From the NCBI GenBank assembly GCA_043228905.1, contig JBHGNT010000013.1, positions 7,192,001-7,256,000 on the forward strand: 64,000 nt of DNA. The letters run 5' to 3'. The DNA is from Azolla caroliniana (taxonomy: Eukaryota; Polypodiophyta). This document shows positions 42,108 to 51,915 of the stretch, piece by piece. Under the pieces are notes generated by a model. That model had not been told where the DNA came from and did not search any database. It saw only the letters and a program-made list of their open reading frames with translations. A program made the translations under genes and the position numbers. The stretch's first letter is position 1, and every line of letters starts with the position of its first letter.

Positions 42108-42463
42108 GTATATTCACTATAGTCCTAAAATCATATGTGTATAAATATGACTTAGGGCAATCATTGCATGTGTTGTAGTTGTTGTTATTGTTGTATAGTG
42201 AGAGATAGTGCGAGAGAGAAATAGAAAGTATTTTTTTGTTGTAACCGTCGGTTGGCAAAGACACGGAGCTCGAGATCGTTGCCTCCAAGTTTCCCATTTT
42301 ATTCTTCCTCTCATGGTAATAGTTGGAGTATGTGGGCTCCCGTGGTTTTTCCCGATTAGGGTTTTCCATGTTTAATGTCTTCTGTCGGTCTTATTTCTAA
42401 TTTCCGTTCGTTTCCTCCATTAAGTGAGTAAGACTTGGTTGTGGCCGAGCACTATTCTCTACA
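42108..42463 (+). repeat. Truncated copia D-type LTR
   Basis: Matches 26515-26871: AGTCCTAAAATCATATG, TATAAATA at 42140-42147, GTTGTAGTTGTTGTTATTG, the hairpin remnant CTTGGTTGTGGCCGAG (42434-42449) and the end ATTCTCTACA. The U3 part is missing and no primer site follows. Confidence 0.8.
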
Positions 42464-43405
42464 CATAGAACCCTTGCAATACCGTATCCAAGAAAGCATC
42501 TCACATCTTTACCCCTCTAGACATATGAGATGTGATTTGAGATCCGATAACTATCGTAACACTATGGTGTTTTAAAAATCATGGGGGAAAACATTGCAAA
42601 GATGTCTTTCTCGATCTCTATCTTGAATAATCATGGAGGCTCCACGAGGTTCAACCATGGTTCTAGCATCAATGTAATTTCCTAGTTAGCCTTATATTAA
42701 AATGCCAACTCAACATGTATTGATATGATCGAGAAAGTGTGTTACGTGCAAAAACAAGGGCACTCGCAATTAATATTCTAGTCTTGTGAGTAGAAAGCAA
42801 ATGTTATGAAAAAAAGAGAAAAATAAGTCACTGCTTATAAGAGTCAAGAAGTGACGAAAACAAGGTTCAAAAAAACATGCGTTGTCTACTAAACAAAAAT
42901 ACCACAAATAAATGGATGGTGTGAGGTATGCACATATCCATCCCAAATATGGAGATTGTAATTTTCACAATGGTGACATAAGCCACAAGTTGATACAAAT
43001 GGTGGTGGTGGTGTACGCAAAGATGTAGTACTCAAATTATGAGTATTTAAACATCAATAGGGGAACTCATGTGTTTTTAATCGAGTTCTAAAGCTCAATT
43101 ACATGGGTTAAACCTAGAGGACACATTGGAAAAAATATTTAAAAAGCAGCATGATGCCCACTCAATACAAAAAAAATAGACCACACAAAATTGTTACCCA
43201 ATAGGGAAACACACATAAATAGTGTAGATGAATATAAAAATTAAGGGTAAAAAAACAACGAAGTGTGGGTGGGTAGATGAAAATCATAAGGAAATCTTAA
43301 GAAAGGGAGAAGATAACTTGTGTAATTAGAAAATAATTAGAATAATAATCAATTAGGTGTATGAAACATTAAGCATGCCATAAGGTAAGAAACCCTAGGG
43401 TAATC
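42464..43405. other. AT-rich DNA, nothing recognised
   Basis: No convincing ORF, LTR or RNA gene. Low GC, scattered short A runs and a few short GTGG-rich stretches (near 43000). Probably old repeat or intergenic DNA. Confidence 0.5.
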
Positions 43406-43409
43406 AACA

Positions 43410-43670
43410 TGCACCTACCTCCTCAAGACCACCACATCCCATAGAAACGGCCAAGTGATGGCTCAATAGAGAGAAGAGTGGCATAAGTAAGCGACATACA
43501 CCTCGTGAAGGCCACAACATCCCATAAAATTGGCCAAGTAATGGCTCAATAGAGAGTAGAGTGGCATAGGTAGGTGGCGACATACACCTCGTCAAAGCCA
43601 CATCATCCCATAGAATCGGCCAAGTGATGGCTCAATAAAGGGAAGAGTGTCATACGCAACATCATATGCA
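43410..43670. repeat. Minisatellite, about 87-bp unit x 3
   Basis: Three adjacent units each contain CCACATCCCATAGAA-like, GGCCAAGTGATGGCTCAAT and AGAGTGGCATA blocks and ACACCTCGT or a close variant. Units differ by substitutions and small indels. Confidence 0.85.
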
Positions 43671-43860
43671 AAAGGGCCATGAGATGAGCATGTGCGATTA
43701 GGGCAAACGCGCTCGACCCGATGCACAAGAATAATTAGTATCGTAAGAGATGGCTTAAAAGTGGGGAGAGTGGGAGATACATCGCAACATGCAAAAGAGC
43801 CATGAGTTGAGCATGTGCGATTAGTGCAAACATGCTCAACCCAATGCACAATAAGATTGT
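43665..43860. repeat. Second tandem repeat, about 125-bp unit x 2
   Basis: Two copies of a unit with GCAAAAGGGCCATGAGATGA / GCAAAAGAGCCATGAGTTGA, GCATGTGCGATTAG and CCAATGCACAA blocks, starting at about 43675 and 43790. It continues the minisatellite block. Confidence 0.8.
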
Positions 43861-44081
43861 AAATCGTATCATCGTAGAAAGAATAAAGAAAAGGAAAGAA
43901 ACATGATACAATTTCCATGGGACCAAGAATAATGCATCATAGAAAAGAAGAGAGATAGAGAAAGAAGAATATCGGGTTTAGAATGTTGTTTTGATCCTGA
44001 GAAGAGCATGACGAGCCTTGTTAGATCCCCATCGCTCACACGCAAAAAACATCAAAACAATGAAAAAAAAAGTTAGTAAAT
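43861..44081 (-). other. Leader region of minus-strand LTR element
   Basis: Lies inside the LTR and primer site at 44082-44580 and would be the untranslated leader of a minus-strand element. No gag homology recognised before the minisatellites begin, so the element is truncated within about 230 bp. Confidence 0.4.
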
Positions 44082-44093
44082 GCTCTAATACCA
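44082..44093 (-). other. Primer-binding site, Met-type variant
   Basis: Minus strand TGGTATTAGAGC, one base off TGGTATCAGAGC, one base from the LTR end at 44095. Confidence 0.75.
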
Positions 44094-44094
44094 T

Positions 44095-44580
44095 TGTTTA
44101 GAGTCTATTACTAATAAATAGACCAAAATAAAGTAAAAGAAGGAAAATAGATTGGATAGAAGAACCCGTTCTAGCCGACCACCCCCGAGCTATGATCTAG
44201 ACATAGCCAACCTACCACCGATGTCCCATACCGCCGGATATTAGGATGAATAATACCTTGGAAGAGATTACACGATCATCGAGACGAAAGCCTAGCCCGC
44301 ACCACTGGTGTCTAAGACAGTAGCCTTCCGACGTAATGTGCTTATGAGGGTAGCTCGGCCTCATATTTATACCTTTTCTTAGGCTCCTTGAATAGATGTG
44401 CCTTTCTAAAAGGCTCTCCATTCATTGGTTGTCCAAATCATGATAGTGCATGCACCTATCATTCCTTCTATCCAATCACATTAGTCCCCTTCGTAACATT
44501 AGTGAACATACCCTTCACTTATGTAAATATTAGTGACCTACCCTCACCTACGTTATGTGTACATAATGTAAACCCTAACA
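44095..44580 (-). repeat. 5' LTR of minus-strand gypsy-like element
   Basis: 486 bp, plus-strand start TGTTTAGAGTC and end AAACCCTAACA (TG...CA). Its right part matches the 3' LTR fragment at 24799-24915, which adjoins a chromovirus, so this is probably the same chromovirus family. Only the primer site and a short leader remain inside. Confidence 0.7.
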
Positions 44581-44843
44581 TTGTAACGTAGATCAATCTT
44601 AAGTTTTGTAGAGAGAGAGAGTTATAGAGAAATAGAGAATTAACTGTATTTACTGTGTCTATCTTTTTCTTTTTCTTAGCACTACATATCTGTGTTGTTT
44701 GTTGTGCATAAAAAGACAGGTCTTCATACACATACTTCCGCGCATAGAACGTAATATTCGTGTTCATGCAAGCATTCAAACGTTTGAAATGGGAAAAATA
44801 CGTACTCCTTTTTTTCCATTTTTTTCATTTATTATGATTACAA

Positions 44844-45330
44844 TTTAGCTCACCCGAATGGTAAGGAGTCATATTGTTGTTGTCTATGTCTTGGGTTCAA
44901 TTCCCAATTTTATGTTAGTATTATAATAGTTTTTTTCTTTTCTTTTATTATTATTAAAATTAAGCACAACCTAGTGGTAAGTTGTGCTACTATTGCTTGT
45001 GTCTTGGGTTCAATTCCCAACTTTCTCATATCCTCTTGTTAGTGTCATGGCAAAATTTTATCTTAGTGTCATGTTCCTTTTCCTTTCTTTCTTTCTTTCT
45101 TATTAGAAATTAGTTCACCCTAGTGGTAAATTGTTATGCTACTACTGCATATGTCATGTTTTCTTCATATTCTCGAATATATGTTTTATGAATTTTTTAT
45201 CATTTCTTTTTTCTTTTCTTTTTTTCTTTCTTTGTTATTAGAAATTACCTCACCCTAGTGGTAAATTGTTATGCTACTACTGCCTATGTCATGATTTCTT
45301 CAAATTCTCGAATATACGTTTTATGAGTTT
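44844..45330 (+). repeat. Cluster of four tRNA-like repeats
   Basis: Unit 1 (44844-44945) has TAGCTCACCCGAATGG and B box GGTTCAATTCC (44894-44904). Unit 2 (44961-45070) has CCTAGTGGTAAG and GGTTCAATTCC (45007-45017). Units 3 and 4 (from about 45106 and 45240) keep CACCCTAGTGGTAAATTG but have lost the B box, and repeat each other over about 100 bp. Each is followed by T-rich sequence. They resemble tRNA-derived SINE heads, but no SINE body or target duplications were identified. Confidence 0.6.
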
Positions 45331-45399
45331 TTGAATGTTTGATTATAATTTATAATGACATATTTTGATTCGATCTCTATAGTTCATACTCATTTTTTT

Positions 45400-45591
45400 G
45401 TAAAGTTCTAAAGTGAGGATGATAGAGATGTCTTGATTCTTAAGAAGCATCCCAAAAGTATGCATGTGATACAATGCAAATATTGCAACCATACTTACAT
45501 TGGTGGTTCACAATGGATTAGAGTCCACTTATTGGGTGTTGAGAGACAAGCTCAACATTGGGTGCGTAAACGGGTGCGTAACCCAGTACGT
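45400..45591 (+). pseudogene. BED zinc-finger-like fragment
   Basis: Frame reads VIQCKYCNHTYIGGSQWIRV then HLLGVE, matching the spacing of BED zinc fingers (C-X2-C ... H-L-x-G) found at the N-terminus of hAT transposases and some host proteins. About 45 residues only, cut by an LTR at 45592. A possible DNA-transposon or domesticated-gene exon remnant; too short to decide. Confidence 0.45.
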
Positions 45592-46421
45592 TGTCGCGGA
45601 ATTCCGCGGGTACGTGTAGGATCTTAGGTGAGACCGCAGGGGTCTTGGACTAGGGAGTAGAGGGGGAATGGGAGCTTAACTTTCGACCTTTGAGTTCAAG
45701 AGGAAGGGAGAAAGAATAAGAGGTTAGCATGGTAGAGAAAATAGAGACAAGATACATCAACAAACTATATTAAGAATCTATTATACGATTACAACCATGG
45801 CCGCGTAAGCCAAATCAAAACCCTAGAAGAAACCCTAACCGGATATGTAAAGAAGAAGAAGAAGAAGAATGAAACCCTAAAACGAGATCCTAAATCTCCA
45901 AACCCTAAAACGAAATAGGGATCATTAAAACCCTAATGGTCTACCTCGAAACAACAAAATGGCAACTCCCCAAAGAAAACCCCAAAAGTGGAAGCCCCTC
46001 CTCACTCAAAATAGGCAACCCCTTCAAAAGAGACCCCTCACTCCCTTTTATAGTAGTAAGGGGTGAGGCACATTACAAAAGGAGAGGTCAAATCCCCTTC
46101 TTTCAATGGGGAATATTTTTCCTTGATCTTAAATCGGTGGGCTTTAACTCTCTCTCCTCTCACATTCACATTCACACTCAATACCCACTACTCCCTACAC
46201 CCATTCTTCATGTACTTTCCTCTAGTCTACAAAATGCACATCACCTTTATGCCTCTACGAACCTCATGGTGCACCTTTAGCACCTTAGATTATTACCCTT
46301 CCCCTTACATTTTGTTATCTTATTCTCATTATACAAATTTACAAGTGCATGTGCAATATTGCACATCCCCATTTTATTTGTCCTACCCGAGTTTCTCACG
46401 GTAGCCGGAAATCTTCATGAC
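45592..46421. repeat. LTR (solo) related to the one at 29077
   Basis: Starts TGTCGCGGAATTCCGC; its right part matches the solo LTR at 29077-29991 (CCCTTTTATAGT, GCACATC then CCATTTTATT, CCGGAAATCTTCATGAC). TACGT flanks both sides (45587-45591, 46422-46426), suggesting a target duplication, although the expected terminal A of ...ACA is missing at the right. It inserted next to the BED-like fragment. Confidence 0.65.
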
Positions 46422-46426
46422 TACGT

Positions 46427-46529
46427 AGACTAGGTGTGTAAAACCATACGCAAAATATGGTTGTGGCAATGTTTAAACCGAAAAGCCGTTATAATGATTT
46501 TTCTCGTAAGGAATAGTTTTGGGAGTTAG
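46427..46529. other. Short unassigned spacer
   Basis: About 100 bp between two LTRs. Nothing recognised. Confidence 0.4.
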
Positions 46530-46795
46530 TGTAGGAGGCTAATTTATGAGTGGTGAAGTACAATCAGTACTTGTGTCAGCCCAATAGTCGAGGCTTGTAT
46601 AAAAGGTGCTCACTGAGCACGAAATATGTAACAGAGAACATATAGAGAATTATTTTGAATATAGTTTTGTATTTCTGCTCTCTCTATCTCTCCCTCACTT
46701 TCTTTGTGATTTTTGTGCTTTACCGAACTGACGTACTACCGAACCGTGTACTCTGTGTTCTTACGCATACGATTCCGCACACGTATTCTTTTACA
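46530..46795 (+). repeat. Short copia 5' LTR
   Basis: 266 bp starting TGTAGGAGGC and ending CTTTTACA, directly followed by an initiator-Met primer site. TATAAAAG at 46598-46605. The left border is less certain than the right. Confidence 0.7.
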
Positions 46796-46807
46796 TGGTA
46801 TCAGAGC
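46796..46807 (+). other. Primer-binding site, initiator-Met type
   Basis: TGGTATCAGAGC immediately after the LTR end at 46795. Confidence 0.9.
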
Positions 46808-46884
46808 ACGAGGGTTGAGACTCCTTTGGAGCCAACATAAAAGCTTGCGATAAAGATAGAGTTAACTTATTGTCTTCGGAAAGG

Positions 46885-46952
46885 ATGGAGCTCGATAAAG
46901 ACAACAATATGGAAAGAGGAATGGGAAGCTCGCTACCGACTGAGGAGCTCCG
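46885..46952 (+). pseudogene. Copia gag start, truncated
   Basis: After the primer site and a 77-bp leader an ATG opens MELDKDNNMERGMGSSLPTE. After about 22 codons it meets the minus-strand copia array at about 46953. Too short to classify beyond its position. Confidence 0.4.
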
Positions 46953-47158
46953 TCGACGTATTGCCGAATGGTTGCAACGGCTTTCCGGTTCAGAAGCCTC
47001 CATTCCGACTCAAGTACCCCCTTCGGTATTTCCGACCTGTCAATCGGTTCGTACAGGTCCCGAACAATCAGAAGATCCTCCATCTTGATCTTCCAGTCGG
47101 CGTAATTCTGCGCATTCAGCACCATCATCCCCGGCTGCCCGCTGCCGCCGCCTTCCAT
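46953..47158 (-). pseudogene. Copia A copy 0: gag N-terminal fragment
   Basis: Minus-strand gag start MEGGGSGQPGMMVLNAQNYA to about codon 69 (TIRQYVD), then cut. It lies upstream of the primer site 47173-47184 and LTR 47188-47796, so that LTR is also the 5' LTR of this truncated copy. It therefore adds one more member to the tandem array. Confidence 0.85.
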
Positions 47159-47172
47159 TTTCTGCAGCAGTC

Positions 47173-47184
47173 GCTCTGATACCA
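47173..47184 (-). other. Primer-binding site, copia A copy 0
   Basis: Minus-strand TGGTATCAGAGC three bases inside the LTR. Equivalent sites: 56006-56017, 57448-57459, 58888-58899 and 63610-63621. Confidence 0.9.
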
Positions 47185-47187
47185 GTT

Positions 47188-47796
47188 TGTTGAGAAATCG
47201 ACGCTCCGATTAGCCTTCACCACTCGGCCACAACCGAGTAAGCGCGAATCAATGCAGCAGAAAATAGGAATCACAGAGAAAGACACGAATACACAGAGAT
47301 TAACGTGGAAAACCCTGTACGGGAAAAACCACGGGAGTGCAAGACTCCAAACCAACACTATACACAGAGAAGTATACAATGGCGAGCTGCAAGGCGACGA
47401 CCTTGAGCTCGTTGTCCTCGCCACAGGCGGCGGAAATACACAGAGGCGTCGACCTCTTCCTCTCTCACGCTCTATCTCTCTCTCTCTCACGGCTGCTCTC
47501 TCTCTTCACTCCTCTTGAGTGGAAAAACAGAAAAATGAGTAGCGACAATAAACCTGTTTGCCCTAAGTCATATTTATACATATATGACTTTGGGGCTATT
47601 TACAACTATAGCCTCAGGGGCCCTTAGCAAACATATTCACGGATATGTCCCTGCATCCGGATCTCTCTCCGGGTACATTCGTCATCCGGCTCCGAAGCCG
47701 GGGTCTTCATCATCCGGTTCCGAAACCGAAACCGGGCTCGTCGGCATTCATCTCCGACATACGACCATCCCATCCGAAGGGACCGTAATCCCAACA
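47188..47796 (-). repeat. Copia A LTR 1 (shared by copy 0 and copy I)
   Basis: 609 bp, TGTTGAGAAATC to ATCCCAACA. Minus-strand TATAAATA at 47571-47578, U5 hairpin at 47223-47238, and a TC repeat. It has two CCGGCT..AGCCGG-type hairpin units in U3. It differs from LTR 2 at a few bases, e.g. near 47318 and 47410. Confidence 0.95.
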
Positions 47797-50700
47797 AACT
47801 CCCCCTTCACTTCGGCATGGGATGTCTTTCCAATCCGATCCTCTTCCAGCATGCTTCCAGCTTGTCGGGTGTGAGCACCTTGGTTAGCATATCCGACCCG
47901 TTCTCATCCGTGTGGATCTTTGTCAGCACGAACTCCTTGTCTTCTATCCTTTCCCGGATCCAGTGATATCTTCGCTGGATGTGCTTCGTCCGGGAGTGAT
48001 AGGCCGCGTTCTTCGCAAGCTGGATTGCACTCTGACTATCGCAGTAGAGTCGGTACTCCTCCTGCCGAATCCCGAGCTCTCTAATGAAGTCCTTCATCCA
48101 TATTACTTCCTTGCCGGCTTCAACAGCCGCCATGTACTCCGCCTCCGTGGTTGACAACACAACCGTCTTCTGCAGCCTCGACTGCCATGAAACAGCTCCC
48201 CCTGCATACGTCATCACATACCCTGATGTGGACCGGCTGGTATCTGCATCAGCCGACATATCCGAATCGGTGAAGCCGTCGAGTTCGGGCTTACCGGAGC
48301 CGAATCGGAGGCACACGTCTGCCGTGCCCTTCAGGTATCGGAGTATCCACTTGGCCGCGTTCCAATGCTCTTTGCCGGGATTGCTCATGTACCGACTCAC
48401 CACTCCGACTGCATATCCTATGTCCGGTCGGGTACACACCATCGCGTACATCAAGCTCCCGACGGCAGAGGCATATGGTACTTTCATCATGTCCTCCTTC
48501 TCAGCCTTTGTCTTGGGGCTTTGCTTGCTGGACAGCTTGCAGTTTGCCGGGAGGGTCGATCCGACCGGTCTTGCTTCCGACATGTTGAACCGGTGAAGCA
48601 CCTTCGTCACGTACTTCTCCTGTGACAGCCACAACTGCTTCTTCTTCCGGTCCCGGATGATGTGCATCCCTAGTATTTGCCTCGCCGGACCCAGGTCCTT
48701 CATTGAGAAGGTTCGGGGAAGAGCCTTCTTCAGCATCCGTATCTTGACCTAGTCTCGTCCGACGATCAACATGTCGTCCACATACAGGAGGAGTATTAGA
48801 AAGTCTCCTCCTTCGAACTTCTTCACAAACACGCAGTGGTCGGACTGCGTTTTGAGGTACCCTTCGTCGGTCATGAAGGAGTCGAACTTCCGGTACCATT
48901 GCCGGGGAGCCTGCTTCAGTCCGTAAAGGCTCTTCTTCAACCGGCACACCAGGTGCTCCTTCCCTTCCTTCTCGAATCCTTCCGGTTGCTGCATGTAGAT
49001 CTCTTCTTCGAGGTCACCGTGAAGGAATGCCGTCTTCACGTCCATCTAATCTACCTCGAGGTCCATGCTTGCCGCTATGCTCAGCACCGTCCGGATGGAG
49101 GTCATCTTCACTACCGGGGCAAATATCTCGTCGAAGTCGACGCCCTTCTTCTGCTGAAACCCCTTCACCACGATCCTGGCTTTGTATCTCGGGGGGTTTC
49201 CGGCATCTCCCGGCTTCAGCTTGAACACCCACTTGTTTCGAAGTGCCCGCTTACCTTTCGGCAACTCCACAAGTTCATATGTGTGGTTCTCATGCAGGGA
49301 ATCCATCTCGTCCTGCATGGCACTCAACCACCTGCGGCTCTGGGTGTCATGCTTTGCTTCTTCAAAGCTCTCCGGCTCCCCCTCGTCGGTTAGCAGCATG
49401 TGCTCTGGTTCCGGAAATCTCCGGGGGGCCCTTCTCTCTCTTAGAGGATATCTCCGTTCCGGAGCTTCGGTAACCGGTTCTTCCGATTCTTCTTCATCCG
49501 AATCCATTTCGGGATCGGGGCCGGTTCCGGTATCAGTTTCATCTTCCTCGGCCGGTTCTGTTTCTTCATCGTCTTCGGCCGGATCCTCGAGTGATAACCG
49601 GTCCCTTGCTGGTCGGGACTGCCCCTCGTAGAGTTGATCCTCACCGGTCGACTTGGAGCTCTTCATCTTCTTCTCCGACTCCCAGTCGGCGAGTGTCTTG
49701 TTCTCCATGAAGATGATATCACGACTCCGGAATATCTTCTTGTCGACCGGGTCCCATACTCGGTAGCCGAACTCGTCATCGCCGTAACCGAGGAATATGC
49801 ATGGCCGGGTCTTTGGATCTAGCTTTCCTCTCCGGTCCTTTGCCACATGCACGTATGCGAGACACCCAAACACCTTCAGATGCCGGTAGGATACTTCCCT
49901 ACCGGTCCACACTCTCTGCGGCGTGTCTCCGTCCAAAGGTACTGAGGGTGATCTGTTTATCACGTATGTCGCCGTCGACATCGCCTCAGCCCAAAACCCC
50001 TTGGGTAATTCCGCATGCGCCAGCATACTCCGGACCCTCTCCATTATGGTCCGGTTCATCCTCTCGGCCAACCCGTTCAGTTCCGGCGTTTTCGGCACAG
50101 TAAACTCGAGCCGGATTCCCTTCGAGCGACAGTACTCCGCGAACTGCCCCCGGTATTCCCCTCCGTTATCCGCTCGTATCGCTTTCAGCTTCTTGCCGGA
50201 TTCCCTTTCCACTCTCGCGTGGAGTTCTTTGAAGACGCACAACACTTGGTCCTTTGTCTTCAGCGGTGCCGTCCACAGCTTCCGGCTGTGATCATCAATG
50301 AATGTTACGAAGTACTGGGCTCCGCCATGTGACTTCGTTTCTACCTGACACACATCAGTGTGCACCAACTCCAATGGTGCGCTACGTCTTGTCGGTGGCC
50401 TTGAGTGGAAGGAGGTTCGGTTCTGCTTACCGGCCAGGCAATCGGTGCACTTCTCCAGGTGCACATGCTTCACTGGAATATGGTTGTCTTCTGCAAGCCT
50501 CTTCATCCCCTTCTCACTCATGTGGCACAGTCTTTTGTGCCACAGCTCACCGGCAGTGTCGGCTGCCACATTCAGCTCTTCCGGACATAACCGGGCATTC
50601 ATCAAGTACAGTGTGTTGTTTTTCCGGGCCCGAGCCACTATCAGGCTCCCCTTGCTGAACTTCATTACGCCGTTCCGGATGCTACCTGTGTAGCCTTCAT

Positions 50701-51189
50701 CGTCTAGCCTCCCGGCCGAAATCAGGTTCAATCGAACCTCCGGAACGTGTCGGACATCCTTCAGCAGCATTTTGCATCCGGTCGGGGTTGTCAACCACAC
50801 GTCTCCTATGACGGCAATCCGGTACGTACCTTCATTTCCCATCCGAACACAGCCATGCTCACCGGCTGTGTAGGATGAGAAGTATCTTCTCTCCGGGGTC
50901 AGGTGGAACGATGCTCCGGAATCGACCACCCAGGTCGTCTCATCGCCGGCAATGTTTAGTTCACCTTCTTCGGTGATGAGCATGATTTCTTCCTCACTTG
51001 CCGCGAGTGCCGTCGTTCCTTTCCGGTCCTGCCCTCGCTGATCCGAACCTCTCCGGTCCGTGGCTCCCCGGTATGCACCGTTTCTCTCCGGTGACTTCTT
51101 CGAATCGGTGTCGTCGGCTCCGTTGTCTTTTCGGTAATGCCGACAATTCTTTTGGAAGTGCCCCGGCTTCCCACAGTGGAAGCATGTGG
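47797..51189 (-). pseudogene. Copia A copy I, pol to zinc knuckle
   Basis: Minus-strand polyprotein from the zinc knuckle (CFHCGKPGHFQKNC) through protease (WVVDSGASFHLTPERR), integrase (HKRLCHMSEKG, HTDVCQ, RADNGGEY, NGLAERMN), RT (MDVKTAFLHGDLEEEIYM, LLYVDDMLIVG) and RNase H (GFTDSDMSADADTSRSTSGY, LSTTEAEYMAAV) to the stop at 47807. Stops at 49046-49048 and 48749-48751 (both Gln to TAG). The polypurine tract (AGTGAAGGGGGAGTT, minus) lies at 47797-47811. Gag is interrupted at TGTGG (51185-51189) by copia B and resumes at 58178. Confidence 0.95.
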
Positions 51190-51573
51190 TGTTGAGAATC
51201 GCCGTTTCGATTCTCCTTCGTCTCTTCGGCCACAACCGAGTAGTCGCGAATCAATGCAGCAGAAAAAATAGGAAACCACAGAGAAAGACACGATACACAG
51301 GGATTAACGTGGAAAACCCTAAACGCGAAAAAACCACGGGAGTCCTCAAACTCCAACTATCACTATACGCAGAGATGTACAATGGTGAAGCTACAAGGCA
51401 ACAACCTTGAGCTCACTATCTTCGCCACAGGCGGCGGTAATACACAGAGGCGTCGACCTCTTCCTTTCTCTCTCTCTCTCTCTCTCGCGGCTGCTCTCAC
51501 TTCGCTCCCTCAAAAAAAAAGGAAAAACAGAAACTGAGCAACAACAGCAGCATAAACAGTTTGCCCTAAGTCA

Positions 51574-51581
51574 TATTTATA
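51574..51581 (-). promoter_or_regulatory. LTR TATA box, copia A/B
   Basis: TATAAATA on the minus strand, followed by a conserved TATGACTTAGGGCAAA context. Equivalent boxes are at 47571-47578, 56404-56411, 57846-57853 and 59286-59293. Same context as the copia D box at 26548. Confidence 0.7.
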
Positions 51582-51685
51582 CACATATGACTTTCGGGCT
51601 ATTTACAAATATAGCCTCAAGGGCCCTTGGCAAACATATTCACAAATATGTCCCCGCATCCGGATCTCTCTCTCCGGGTACATTC

Positions 51686-51852
51686 GTCATCCGGCTCCGT
51701 AGCCGGGATCTTCATCATCCGGCTCCGTAGCCGGGTCTTCATCATCCGGCTCCGTAGCCGGGTCTTCGTCATCCGGCTCCGTAGCCGGGGTCTCCTCATC
51801 CGGCTTCATGCCGGGTACTCTTCATCGTCCGGTTCCGTAACCGCAACCGGGC
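51686..51852. repeat. Hairpin-forming tandem repeat in copia B U3
   Basis: Four to five units of about 27 bp, each with CCGGCT-CCGT-AGCCGG (6-bp stem, 4-base loop) and a TCTTCATCAT-like spacer, then two diverged units. Equivalent arrays lie at about 56516-56682 and 57958-58124. LTR A has only about two units. The location upstream of the TATA box suggests enhancer-like or structural use. Confidence 0.85.
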
Positions 51853-51915
51853 TTGCCGTCATCCATCTCCGGACATCCCATCCGGAGGGACCGTAAATCC
51901 CAACAAACTCCCCCT

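Larger units (their letters stand above)
51190..51905 (-). repeat. Copia B left LTR (3' LTR)
   Basis: 716 bp, TGTTGAGAATCGCC to AAATCCCAACA. TATAAATA (minus) at 51574-51581, U5 hairpin at 51225-51240, and a hairpin-forming repeat array at 51686-51852. It differs from the two other B LTRs at several shared positions, as expected if those two are duplicates of one right LTR. Confidence 0.95.

Noticed and set aside
48084-48596. Plus-strand ORFs of 100-230 codons across the copia array (also 49182-49631, 52193-52705, 55295-55936, 59799-60311)
   Set aside because: They mirror the minus-strand gag-pol in every copy, with no start context or recognisable domain; they are frame shadows of GC-rich coding DNA.
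51686-51852. Regular short repeats resembling a CRISPR array
   Set aside because: The units are contiguous palindromic repeats with nearly constant spacers, located in the U3 of an LTR in plant DNA, and repeated in each LTR copy. No cas genes.
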